Below are positions 43,366-50,091 of a stretch of 64,000 bases of DNA, in pieces. Under the pieces are notes generated by a model. It was not told where the DNA came from, did no database searches, and was given only the letters and a program-made list of their open reading frames with translations. The stretch spans positions 1 to 64,000 of the forward strand of contig JBKBSF010000024.1 of the NCBI GenBank assembly GCA_046291875.1, written 5' to 3'. Source of the stretch: SKVR01 sp046291875 (GTDB lineage Bacteria > Bacteroidota > Bacteroidia > Bacteroidales > UBA7960). The first letter of the stretch is position 1. The number at the start of each line of letters is the position of its first letter. The translations under genes and the position numbers were made by a program.

Positions 43366-44646
43366 CTAGCGAAGTAAAACTCTCGCCCCTCCCCTGGCTC
43401 CCAACCACCATTGTGAATGCCAGTTGCGGTAGCTTCCCTGGTGGAAAGTCCAGGGTGCTATATTGTAATCCTCGGCGGATTCGCCCTCTTTGATTTTGAA
43501 ATGCTGATTGTAAAGCACAGCCCCGGCAAATAGTTGAAGGGAAGAGTTCAGATTTAGGGCGGCCAGCAGCCTGAATTCATAAAGATAGTTTTGTTCAAGT
43601 TCAGACCAGCTCCAGTTCTTTACGAGGTTTGTCTGCTGTACTTCAAACCCCATGGATGCAGTTTCTGAGAGCCATTTTTGAGTGCCTATTCCGTAGCCAT
43701 ATCCCCAAAACTCTGAATTACTTTGAGGGTGGTATCCCATCGAAAAAATATTGTAAAAACGATCTACTCCTATTCTGAAAGCAGCATTAAGAAACAATGC
43801 ATCTGAAGCGCCGAGTTCAAATTGCCTCAGCCCACCTTTTCTTACAATGCTCAAAAAGCCCACAGGTACTCCTTCAATGGTATCGCAAATATTGATAAAC
43901 CCAATCTGGGTTCCTTTTACCTTTTGAGCGATATTAAGGAATCCGCTCACCTGTATCCCTTCCAGATTGCCTGATACATTCATAAACCCAGCAATCTGAG
44001 GTCCTTTCATATTGCCCGAAACGATGTTGGCAAAGCCTGCTCCCATCAGCCCCTGAGCATCGGATCCCACCACATTCATAAAACCGGTGCCTGCAATTCC
44101 TTCGAAACCACCTTCTGTAATGTTCATAAAACCCGAACCCGTAACACCTTTAAAACTTCCACGCGTTATGTTCATAAATCCGGCTCCGCTTACACCGCTG
44201 GCAGCATTTGCTGAAACATTTAAAAATCCAGCCCCCATTACACCTTCATGGCCGCCACGCACAACATTCAGAAAACCCGAGCCCATTAATCCTTTTGCAG
44301 GTCCATTGACAATATTCATAAAACCGGCTCCTTGTGCACCTCGTAACGGCCCGTTTACAATATTTCCAAACCCGGCAAGTTGCAAACCTTCTACTGTACC
44401 ATCGGTAAGGTTCATAAACCCTCCCATTTCCAGTCCCTCAATGCCCCCGGTTATCCCTGCAAAAAGATTAACACTCATATGGTAGCGATGGTGTAATACG
44501 CTTGTGCCTTCAGTACCAAGCATCGGCAACAGGCTCAATTGAAAATTACGGGCTGGTTTGAGCACAGGCTCCTGTGCAAAAAGATTTCCTGACCAAACGA
44601 TCAGTACCAACAAAAAAGGATACAGTCTTACGGAAAAAGCGTTCAT
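43366..44646 (-). CDS. Exported protein with about 13 tandem 16-residue GFMN-type repeats
   Basis: A 426-residue protein with a signal peptide (to NLFAQ). Residues 67-269 are a tandem array with consensus G-x-x-x-G-h-x-G-[AS]-G-F-[ML]-N-[IV]-x-x: nine units of exactly 16 residues, then 15, 16, 14 and 14. This resembles the surface-repeat proteins of the LA_2272 type first noted in Leptospira, but with a different GAGFMN core. The last ~155 residues look like beta-barrel strands (YNIFSMGYHPQSNSEFWGYG, YEFRLLAALNLNSSLQLFAG), so an outer-membrane place is likely. No function known. The start is the ATG at 44646, not the TTG three codons earlier. A degenerate promoter lies at 44817-44790. Confidence 0.8.
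   Translation of the reverse strand: MNAFSVRLYPFLLVLIVWSGNLFAQEPVLKPARNFQLSLLPMLGTEGTSVLHHRYHMSVNLFAGITGGIEGLEMGGFMNLTDGTVEGLQLAGFGNIVNGPLRGAQGAGFMNIVNGPAKGLMGSGFLNVVRGGHEGVMGAGFLNVSANAASGVSGAGFMNITRGSFKGVTGSGFMNITEGGFEGIAGTGFMNVVGSDAQGLMGAGFANIVSGNMKGPQIAGFMNVSGNLEGIQVSGFLNIAQKVKGTQIGFINICDTIEGVPVGFLSIVRKGGLRQFELGASDALFLNAAFRIGVDRFYNIFSMGYHPQSNSEFWGYGYGIGTQKWLSETASMGFEVQQTNLVKNWSWSELEQNYLYEFRLLAALNLNSSLQLFAGAVLYNQHFKIKEGESAEDYNIAPWTFHQGSYRNWHSQWWLGARGGARVLLR
43840..44448 (-). repeat. Coding 48-bp degenerate tandem repeat
   Basis: The DNA of the 16-residue repeats. Units are well conserved at Gly-Phe-Met-Asn positions and differ elsewhere, so this is an old protein repeat and not a slippage-type microsatellite. 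It makes the opposite strand open as well, producing a false antisense ORF. Confidence 0.85.
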
Positions 44647-44789
44647 TCTTCTCAAAATAAATGTTACGTAAAGTGATTTTTTGCTTAAAGGCCAAAACTT
44701 AAGTCGTGGTTAAAAGACTCCAGTTTTTTTGAATCCAGCAGGATCCTGCCAAAGGCAAGCAACCCTTTCAATAAACATACCATCAATTG

Positions 44790-44817
44790 CAAAATACGTA
44801 TTAGCAATTGTTTACAA
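44790..44817 (-). promoter_or_regulatory. Possible promoter of the repeat-protein gene
   Basis: On the minus strand: TTG (44817-44815), 18-nt spacer, TATTTTG (44796-44790), one base short of the TAnnTTTG consensus. Confidence 0.35.
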
Positions 44818-44874
44818 TGCAAAAAGATGGTTTTTCAGTACGCTTTACACCGCCACGATCATTCTGTTTGTTCG

Positions 44875-44899
44875 AATTCGGACAGAGCTTGTCCGAATT
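44875..44899 (-). terminator. Perfect hairpin downstream of the GNAT gene, possible operon end
   Basis: AATTCGGACA (44875-44884), loop of 5, TGTCCGAATT (44890-44899): a perfect 10-bp stem 18 bases beyond the stop at 44918. There is no U-run, so it may be a processing or stability hairpin instead of an intrinsic terminator. Confidence 0.5.
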
Positions 44900-44917
44900 G
44901 CGTCACAACTTCACATA

Positions 44918-45424
44918 TCAAAGATACCTTGCATAAATAATCTTATCGTCGCCGGTGTCGTAGAAATCTGAAAGGCGAGCTTCCTGGTTGTAGTTTGATT
45001 TAAGATAGAAATTGCGTGTTGGCAGGTATTTTTCCTGCGATGAGGTCTCGATATACAATTTCCTGCCTCCCAATTCTCTGATACTTTGCTCGATGCTTTG
45101 GAGCATTTCCTTTCCGATACCTTTGCCCTGGTAAGTGTTGCTTACTACGATCCAGTAAAGATCCCATGTGCTTACAGTGCAGGGAGTAGGACCAAAGCAT
45201 GCAAAAGCACAGAGTTGCTGTTGATGCCAGGCCAGCAGAAAATAGTAACCTGAGTCCTGCTGTCCTTTTGCAAGGGCTTCCAGGGCCAGTTCTGCTGCTA
45301 CTTCCGTTTCGTCTTCCCTGAAAAAACCTGTAGATCTGCATATCTCCCTGATCTGGTCTTCTATACCTGGTTCCAGCACATGGGTAAATATTGGGTTCAT
45401 TGAAATAATTTTTAGTTTATTCAT
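44918..45424 (-). CDS. GNAT-family N-acetyltransferase
   Basis: A 168-residue single-domain GNAT protein. The acetyl-CoA-binding motif A is WIVVSNTYQGKGIGKEML, followed by GGRKLYIETSSQ and the motif-B-like NFYLKSNYNQEARLSDFY. It transfers an acetyl group from acetyl-CoA to an amine of an unknown acceptor. It is the last gene of the minus-strand cluster with two ATP-grasp enzymes and the GNAT-deacetylase fusion, separated from the second ATP-grasp gene by 155 bases that hold a hairpin. An alternative ATG at 45400 (MNPIFTHVLE) with an A-rich upstream stretch is equally possible. Confidence 0.85.
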   Translation of the reverse strand: MNKLKIISMNPIFTHVLEPGIEDQIREICRSTGFFREDETEVAAELALEALAKGQQDSGYYFLLAWHQQQLCAFACFGPTPCTVSTWDLYWIVVSNTYQGKGIGKEMLQSIEQSIRELGGRKLYIETSSQEKYLPTRNFYLKSNYNQEARLSDFYDTGDDKIIYARYL

Positions 45425-45518
45425 TAACTTGGCTGAGCTCTACCGCAGGTTCGGTATCGGATGAATTTATGCCTGCCTTGCATTTGCGGATGAACCTGCA
45501 TGAACAGTTTTGACCGCT

Positions 45519-45557
45519 TGAGCTTCGGCTCATTCTGTTTTGGAGCCGCAGTGCTCA
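45519..45557. other. Interrupted hairpin between ATP-grasp gene and GNAT gene
   Basis: TGAGC/GCTCA (45519-45523/45553-45557) and CGGCTC/GAGCCG (45526-45531/45543-45548) stack around a small internal loop. It lies 23 bases past the ATP-grasp stop at 45580. No U-run is visible on either side. It may reduce read-through or protect the mRNA end. Confidence 0.4.
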
Positions 45558-45579
45558 TGCAAGTTTCATTGTTCTTACA

Positions 45580-46626
45580 TCAGTGGATTGAAATAATTGT
45601 CCTTTGTTTTTGTTTTTGTTTTTTACCCGTCTGCAAAAGGCCCCTTACACCAGTATCCTCCAGAATACTTCGTACCACTTGCTCTGAAGAAAGCCCTGCC
45701 TGCTTTGTGGCTGCCACAAAACCGCTATCGGGTGATATACATGGGTTGGCGTTGATCTCCAGAACGAAAATGTTTCCTTTTCTGTCTACCCTGAAGTCTA
45801 CCCTTGCATACCCTTTAAGTTCGAAAATATTCCAGCATTGCAGGGCAATTTCTTTGAGATGATCCAGCAATGGCTGGTCCTGAGGATCAAAGCTAAAACT
45901 TCTGCAAGTGTTTTTGTATTCAAACGAGTCTTCTTCCCACTTGGCTTTATATCCCAGGATATGGGGTTTATCTTCAGGAAAATTGAAACGCATCTCAGCC
46001 AATGGCAACACCATGGGTCCGTTTTTGCCTCCCAGGATGGAGAGATTGAACTCCCGCCCGTGAATGTACTGCTCTGCAAAGAATGCTGAGGGATTGGCCT
46101 CCTGGTGAAACCGCTCAAGCAACTGATCCCTGGTAAAGAACAGCAAAGGCTTGCTCTCGTCGAGCCCGAAGGAAGCATGTTCCCATATGGATTTCAGAAG
46201 AAAAGTCCCGGGCAATTCCTCTGTCTGCGAGGCACAAAGATCCTGGTATGTATAATACGAGGGGGTTTTTACCCCACCTAAGCGCATCAGCTGCTTCGAC
46301 AACAATTTGTGTGAACTGGTATACATGGCGTGAGCATTGCATCCGGTATAAGGCACTCCCAGGTGCTCTAAAACGAAAGGTGCAGTATGAACCATACGAC
46401 CATCGGCAAAAAGTGTCTCTACGAGGTTTACCACCAAAACGGGCTTTGTTTTCAGCACCAGCTTTTTCAGCACTTGCAGATCGTATGGGAAAGCGAAAAC
46501 AGTGCTGGTATAGCCAATTTTTGTGAGGGCATCGGCAAAGAAACCAGCCTGCTGCAGCACGTCGAGTTCATCGGCAGGTGCATCCGCTGCCAAAGGGCTG
46601 TGCAGAATTAAAATGTTGTCCGGCAT
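45580..46626 (-). CDS. D-Ala-D-Ala-ligase-like ATP-grasp protein (second of the pair)
   Basis: A 348-residue ATP-grasp enzyme. The Ddl-like parts are GVPYTGCNAHAMYTSSHKLL, TFLLKSIWEHASFGLD (ATP-binding Lys), FFAEQYIHGREFNLSILGG, and the Mg-binding YARVDFRVDRKGNIF with VLEINANPCISPDSG. It should form an amide bond through an acyl-phosphate. The substrates are unknown; the N-terminal domain is not that of a cell-wall Ddl, and a second, different ATP-grasp gene overlaps its start by 19 bases. The C-terminal tail is Lys/Gln-rich. Its context suggests a dedicated small-molecule or peptide pathway and not the main peptidoglycan route. Confidence 0.85.
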   Translation of the reverse strand: MPDNILILHSPLAADAPADELDVLQQAGFFADALTKIGYTSTVFAFPYDLQVLKKLVLKTKPVLVVNLVETLFADGRMVHTAPFVLEHLGVPYTGCNAHAMYTSSHKLLSKQLMRLGGVKTPSYYTYQDLCASQTEELPGTFLLKSIWEHASFGLDESKPLLFFTRDQLLERFHQEANPSAFFAEQYIHGREFNLSILGGKNGPMVLPLAEMRFNFPEDKPHILGYKAKWEEDSFEYKNTCRSFSFDPQDQPLLDHLKEIALQCWNIFELKGYARVDFRVDRKGNIFVLEINANPCISPDSGFVAATKQAGLSSEQVVRSILEDTGVRGLLQTGKKQKQKQRTIISIH

Positions 46627-47645
46627 AAGGATGATTTTGAGGGTACAGGAAGTTTTTCGCGGTTGAGAGCAGAGTTCATAATTAATCCAATGAGCTGCTC
46701 ATAGGAGATCCCTGCAATGCGGGAAAGAATGGGCAAATCGCTGTGTATCGGATTGAGACCGGCCAGGGGATTTACCTCAATAAAATTGGGAATTCCATCC
46801 TGGTCGAGCCGTAAATCAATCCTGCCCCCATCACGGCAACCCAAAGCCCTCCAGGCATCCAGAGCCACTCTGCTGCAAGCATCATACAGTCTTTTTTCAG
46901 GTAAGACATAGTCAACAAAATCTTCATATTGAGCTTTTACCTGGTAGCAATACACTGCCGATGTGTTTTGTTTCTTAAACAGTACTTCCATCATACCAAT
47001 AACTTTGGCATGGGAGCCGGTACCCACAATTCCCACCGTTACTTCACGTCCGGGCAGGAACTCTTCCACCAGCAAGCTTTGCTCAAAGCGCTGCAAACGA
47101 TCCCATCCCACCCTGATCAGGTCGCGATGATTGGATACGATAGAATCCGGGCCAATGCCTTTTCCCGTGCCTTCGGCAACGGGTTTTACAAACAATGGAT
47201 AACGGAGGGAGTGGTTTTCGAGACAGTCAAGGCTGTGAGCCACAAAAAACGGAGCAGTGGGAATACCATGATCGCGGATCACGTGTTTGGTCATCCCTTT
47301 ATGCAGGGTTAAAGACAAAACCAAAACATCAGAAAAGACATAAGGAATATTAAAAAGATCCAGGATAGCAGGCACTTGAGCCTCCCTGCCAATCCCCCTG
47401 AGACCTTCGCAGATATTGAATACCAAATCCCAGCGGTCGCCCTTCTGCAGTCGGCTGATCAGGCTGTGTGCATTACCGATGAGATCTACGTTGTAGCCCA
47501 GACAGCGCAGGGCATCCGATACTCCCTCTATGGTTTCCAGGGAGTCAAACTCAGCTGCTTCTTCAGACGAAAGCCCCATGGCCAGGTAATCGTCTTTCAA
47601 ATCGTAGGTAAATCCTATGGTCAGGTTATTGTGTCGATGGTTCAC
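46608..47645 (-). CDS. D-Ala-D-Ala-ligase-like ATP-grasp protein (first of the pair)
   Basis: A 345-residue ATP-grasp enzyme. It starts with LTIGFTYDLKDDYLAMG and SLETIEGVSDALRCLGYNVD, and has the NICEGLRGIGREAQVPAILD motif common to Ddl-like ligases. The ATP site is PLFVKPVAEGTGKGIGPDS, then LVEEFLPGREVTVGIVG; the Mg site is GRIDLRLDQDGIPNFIEVNP. It belongs to a group of Ddl relatives often annotated as D-alanine--D-alanine ligase without proof. It lies 53 bases downstream of the GNAT-deacetylase fusion and overlaps the second ATP-grasp gene by 19 bases. The pair are only distantly similar, so they likely act on different substrates or steps. Confidence 0.86.
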   Translation of the reverse strand: MNHRHNNLTIGFTYDLKDDYLAMGLSSEEAAEFDSLETIEGVSDALRCLGYNVDLIGNAHSLISRLQKGDRWDLVFNICEGLRGIGREAQVPAILDLFNIPYVFSDVLVLSLTLHKGMTKHVIRDHGIPTAPFFVAHSLDCLENHSLRYPLFVKPVAEGTGKGIGPDSIVSNHRDLIRVGWDRLQRFEQSLLVEEFLPGREVTVGIVGTGSHAKVIGMMEVLFKKQNTSAVYCYQVKAQYEDFVDYVLPEKRLYDACSRVALDAWRALGCRDGGRIDLRLDQDGIPNFIEVNPLAGLNPIHSDLPILSRIAGISYEQLIGLIMNSALNREKLPVPSKSSLCRTTF

Positions 47646-47698
47646 GTATAAAACTAGATTAAGATGTACAATGTTGTTAACTGAAGGTCAATGGATTG

Positions 47699-49504
47699 CT
47701 AAGCCCAGTAGCTGTGATGCAATCCTTTGAAAAAATGTAAAGCATTGGCGCCCAGAGTTCTTGTAAGATATCCTCCTTCCTGTATTACCAGGGTTGGTAT
47801 CTTAAGACTTCCTATCATTCGCCCTGTTTTTTCAAAATCTTTCATTCCGAAGGAAAAGGTTCCGGTGGGGTCTCCTTTGGCAGTATCCAATCCCAGGCAC
47901 ACCACCAGCCATGCGGGTTTAAAGTTTTCTATACTACGCATGGCATCGGCCAGCAGCAGCCGATATTCGGTCGCTGTAAGACCCTCGGGCAATGGAATAT
48001 TGAGGTTGTAGCCCAAACCTTCTCCCTCACCCTTTTCATCACGAAAACCGCAGAAATAGGGGTAGGTTTTAGAGGGATGTCCGTGAAGACTTACCGTAAA
48101 CACATCCTTGCGCTGGTAAAAAATCTCCTGTTGGCCATTGCCATGATGATAGTCAATATCCAGAATGGCAACCCTGCCAAGTTTGGAGAGATAGTTGGCT
48201 GCAACGGCTGCTGTATTAAGGTAGCAAAAGCCTCCAAAAACCCTGCTTTCGGCATGGTGTCCGGGGGGTCTTACCAAAGCATAGGCTATACCTCCCCGGC
48301 TGGCAATCAGTTTCCCGGCACAGCTCAAAGCACAGTTTACAGCACCGCTTGCGGCTTTCCAAACATTTTGATGAATAGGAGTAAACGTATCGATGCAGAA
48401 ATATCCCGATAAAACGCTTACATCACTGGGGCGGCGATGCATATTGCGTATGGGGAAAACATAGGGATAAACCGAGTTTCCGTTCGGATAGTTTTGCTCA
48501 GCTTTTTTAAGAAAATCAACCATATCCTGGCTGTGGACTTCCCGAATAAGGCTTTCGGGAAAGATCTCCACGGGTATTTTCTGGAAAATACCCTGATTAT
48601 CGAGGCTTTTCAAGATGGAAGGAATTCGTACCGGTGCCTCAACATAACCTACTTCTTTTACATGATGTATATCATGCCCCTCATTTACAGTGAGAAAGAT
48701 GTTCGGCTTTATTTTGTTGGCTTTGCCATCCTTTGGTATTTGCTGCATGTGTTGCTCTACCGTTGGTCTTTCATCGGAAAAAGCAGAAGCATGACGAGAG
48801 TTCCTGGAAGGATTTACATACCTGAAAGGGCGCAAAAGCACCGGATCATCGGTAATGGAATTTTCAACCATGCTGATATAATGTGCCGGGCAGTAGTCGC
48901 CATATTTTCGCAGCAATATGGCTTTAACGATTCGCCGGGTTCGTGATGCAGACAGCTGCGCAGATGTATCTGCATCATCGAAAACCAGGTAAGGCGGACA
49001 TGTATCGCCTTCTTTTACCGGTGTTTCGTACAGAGTGTTTGCTATAGGACGGGCACCGTAGCGTTCGTAAAATTTCAGCCTGCTGGCATTTTGCTTTAGC
49101 AGCGATGGATCGGAACACAATGCGGGGTCATCGGGCAGACATTCCATAAAAATACCACACGAACCCAAAAGGCGGGCTTCTTCACGGCAACGTTCGTACA
49201 ATGCCCCACCTACACCGGTAGAGAGTTGATCCTTGCGTGTAGCAATATAATCCAGAAAACAGAAATCCAGATCGGGAGCATGCATCAACAATGCAAATCC
49301 TTTTACAGTTCCTTTGAAATTGTCAGCAACCAGAAGCAGGGTGCGGAACTGGTATTTCAAAGGATTACGCAACTGCTCAGGGATGAGCTGTATCTTTTCT
49401 TCAGCAACAGCAGAAAAACGTTGCCTGAGAATTTCCATAACCTGATCTACCGCATGTTTATTCATGGGGAAGATGTCGTCGGTCACTTTTCTAATGCGAA
49501 ACAT
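47699..49504 (-). CDS. GNAT acetyltransferase fused to histone deacetylase/acetylpolyamine amidohydrolase
   Basis: A 601-residue two-domain enzyme. Residues 1-175 are a GNAT domain (STGVGGALYERCREEA for acetyl-CoA, RLKFYERYGARPI near the end). Residues ~265-600 form a class II-like deacetylase with every catalytic residue present: His-His dyad in RPPGHHAES (416-417), zinc ligands D451 and H453 in DIDYHHGNGQQ, third ligand D540 in LGLDTAKGDPTG, and the GGY tyrosine 579. One polypeptide thus both adds and removes acetyl groups, which suggests a transient N-acetyl protecting group or two substrates in one pathway. A small ORF overlaps its start by 14 bases; two ATP-grasp genes follow. Confidence 0.9.
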   Translation of the reverse strand: MFRIRKVTDDIFPMNKHAVDQVMEILRQRFSAVAEEKIQLIPEQLRNPLKYQFRTLLLVADNFKGTVKGFALLMHAPDLDFCFLDYIATRKDQLSTGVGGALYERCREEARLLGSCGIFMECLPDDPALCSDPSLLKQNASRLKFYERYGARPIANTLYETPVKEGDTCPPYLVFDDADTSAQLSASRTRRIVKAILLRKYGDYCPAHYISMVENSITDDPVLLRPFRYVNPSRNSRHASAFSDERPTVEQHMQQIPKDGKANKIKPNIFLTVNEGHDIHHVKEVGYVEAPVRIPSILKSLDNQGIFQKIPVEIFPESLIREVHSQDMVDFLKKAEQNYPNGNSVYPYVFPIRNMHRRPSDVSVLSGYFCIDTFTPIHQNVWKAASGAVNCALSCAGKLIASRGGIAYALVRPPGHHAESRVFGGFCYLNTAAVAANYLSKLGRVAILDIDYHHGNGQQEIFYQRKDVFTVSLHGHPSKTYPYFCGFRDEKGEGEGLGYNLNIPLPEGLTATEYRLLLADAMRSIENFKPAWLVVCLGLDTAKGDPTGTFSFGMKDFEKTGRMIGSLKIPTLVIQEGGYLTRTLGANALHFFKGLHHSYWA

Positions 49505-49802
49505 GAAATGGTCTGTTGATCCGTTTCAGGGTTGCCCAACCATAATACAACAGCACGGATCGCTTGCAGACCAAAGTGGCTGATAAGCACCATTGCCGGT
49601 AGCTCTGGACATGGGAGTTTACATCAGAAAAATAACGTTGAAGGGGAGATCGCGAACACTCGTTGGCAACGGGTTCTGAGGGGTTGTTTCTAACAGGCTT
49701 TGACAGAGACAAACCACTGGGAGGTTCGTCAGGTTCATCGGCCTCAGGAAAATCACTGCCGCTGGCAATGACAACCTTGGGGTGAAGCTCGGAAGCTTTC
49801 AT
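49491..49802 (-). CDS. Small protein overlapping the GNAT-deacetylase gene (candidate precursor or carrier)
   Basis: A 103-codon ORF that I do not recognise. The ATG follows an A-rich stretch (GGAAAAAAGAAA), a good start context for this phylum, and the stop overlaps the fusion gene start by 14 bases. Residues 1-50 are acidic and Pro-rich (SDFPEADEPDEPPSG, NNPSEPVANE), the rest basic with two Cys. No signal peptide. The C-terminal half has odd composition, so part of the ORF may be non-coding. The predicted promoter is 177 nt upstream. A role as modified peptide or carrier for the ATP-grasp ligases is speculative. Confidence 0.45.
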   Translation of the reverse strand: MKASELHPKVVIASGSDFPEADEPDEPPSGLSLSKPVRNNPSEPVANECSRSPLQRYFSDVNSHVQSYRQWCLSATLVCKRSVLLYYGWATLKRINRPFHVSH

Positions 49803-49985
49803 TTTCTTTTTTCCGTTGAAAAAGGGATTGATGAAACATTTTTTTAAAGGCCAAAGTCTCGAAAGTATTGAATATACTGGGTATTTGCAGCGTTATTCAA
49901 AGCCAGAAACTCACTGCAATAGTAATGCAATTTTAAACACAAAACACATGGAGATGTAATTTTTTTCAAGCCGTCGCAGGATATG

Positions 49986-50015
49986 CAAACCTATGATTAA
50001 CAGTCTTTTATGCAA
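49986..50015 (-). promoter_or_regulatory. Promoter of the GNAT-deacetylase/ATP-grasp operon
   Basis: On the minus strand: TTG (50015-50013), 19-nt spacer, TAGGTTTG (49993-49986). The predicted transcript starts near 49979. Confidence 0.6.
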
Positions 50016-50048
50016 TACCACAAAGGTTTGCCCAATGAATTGTAGCAT

Positions 50049-50064
50049 TGGTTGATATCAACCA
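50049..50064. promoter_or_regulatory. Perfect 16-bp palindrome upstream of the operon promoter
   Basis: TGGTTGATATCAACCA is a perfect palindrome 33 bases upstream of the -33 box and 27 bases past the symporter stop. It is a candidate site for a dimeric regulator. As an RNA hairpin it would have a 6-bp stem without U-run. Confidence 0.45.
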
Positions 50065-50091
50065 GCGGTTTTTAACTTTTGCAATGGGCGT

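Noticed and set aside
44087..44485. 132-codon ORF opposite the GFMN repeat gene with a Pro-rich repeat protein
   Set aside because: It is the antisense shadow of the regular 48-base repeat; no start context or promoter, and the minus-strand gene has a signal peptide and sensible composition.
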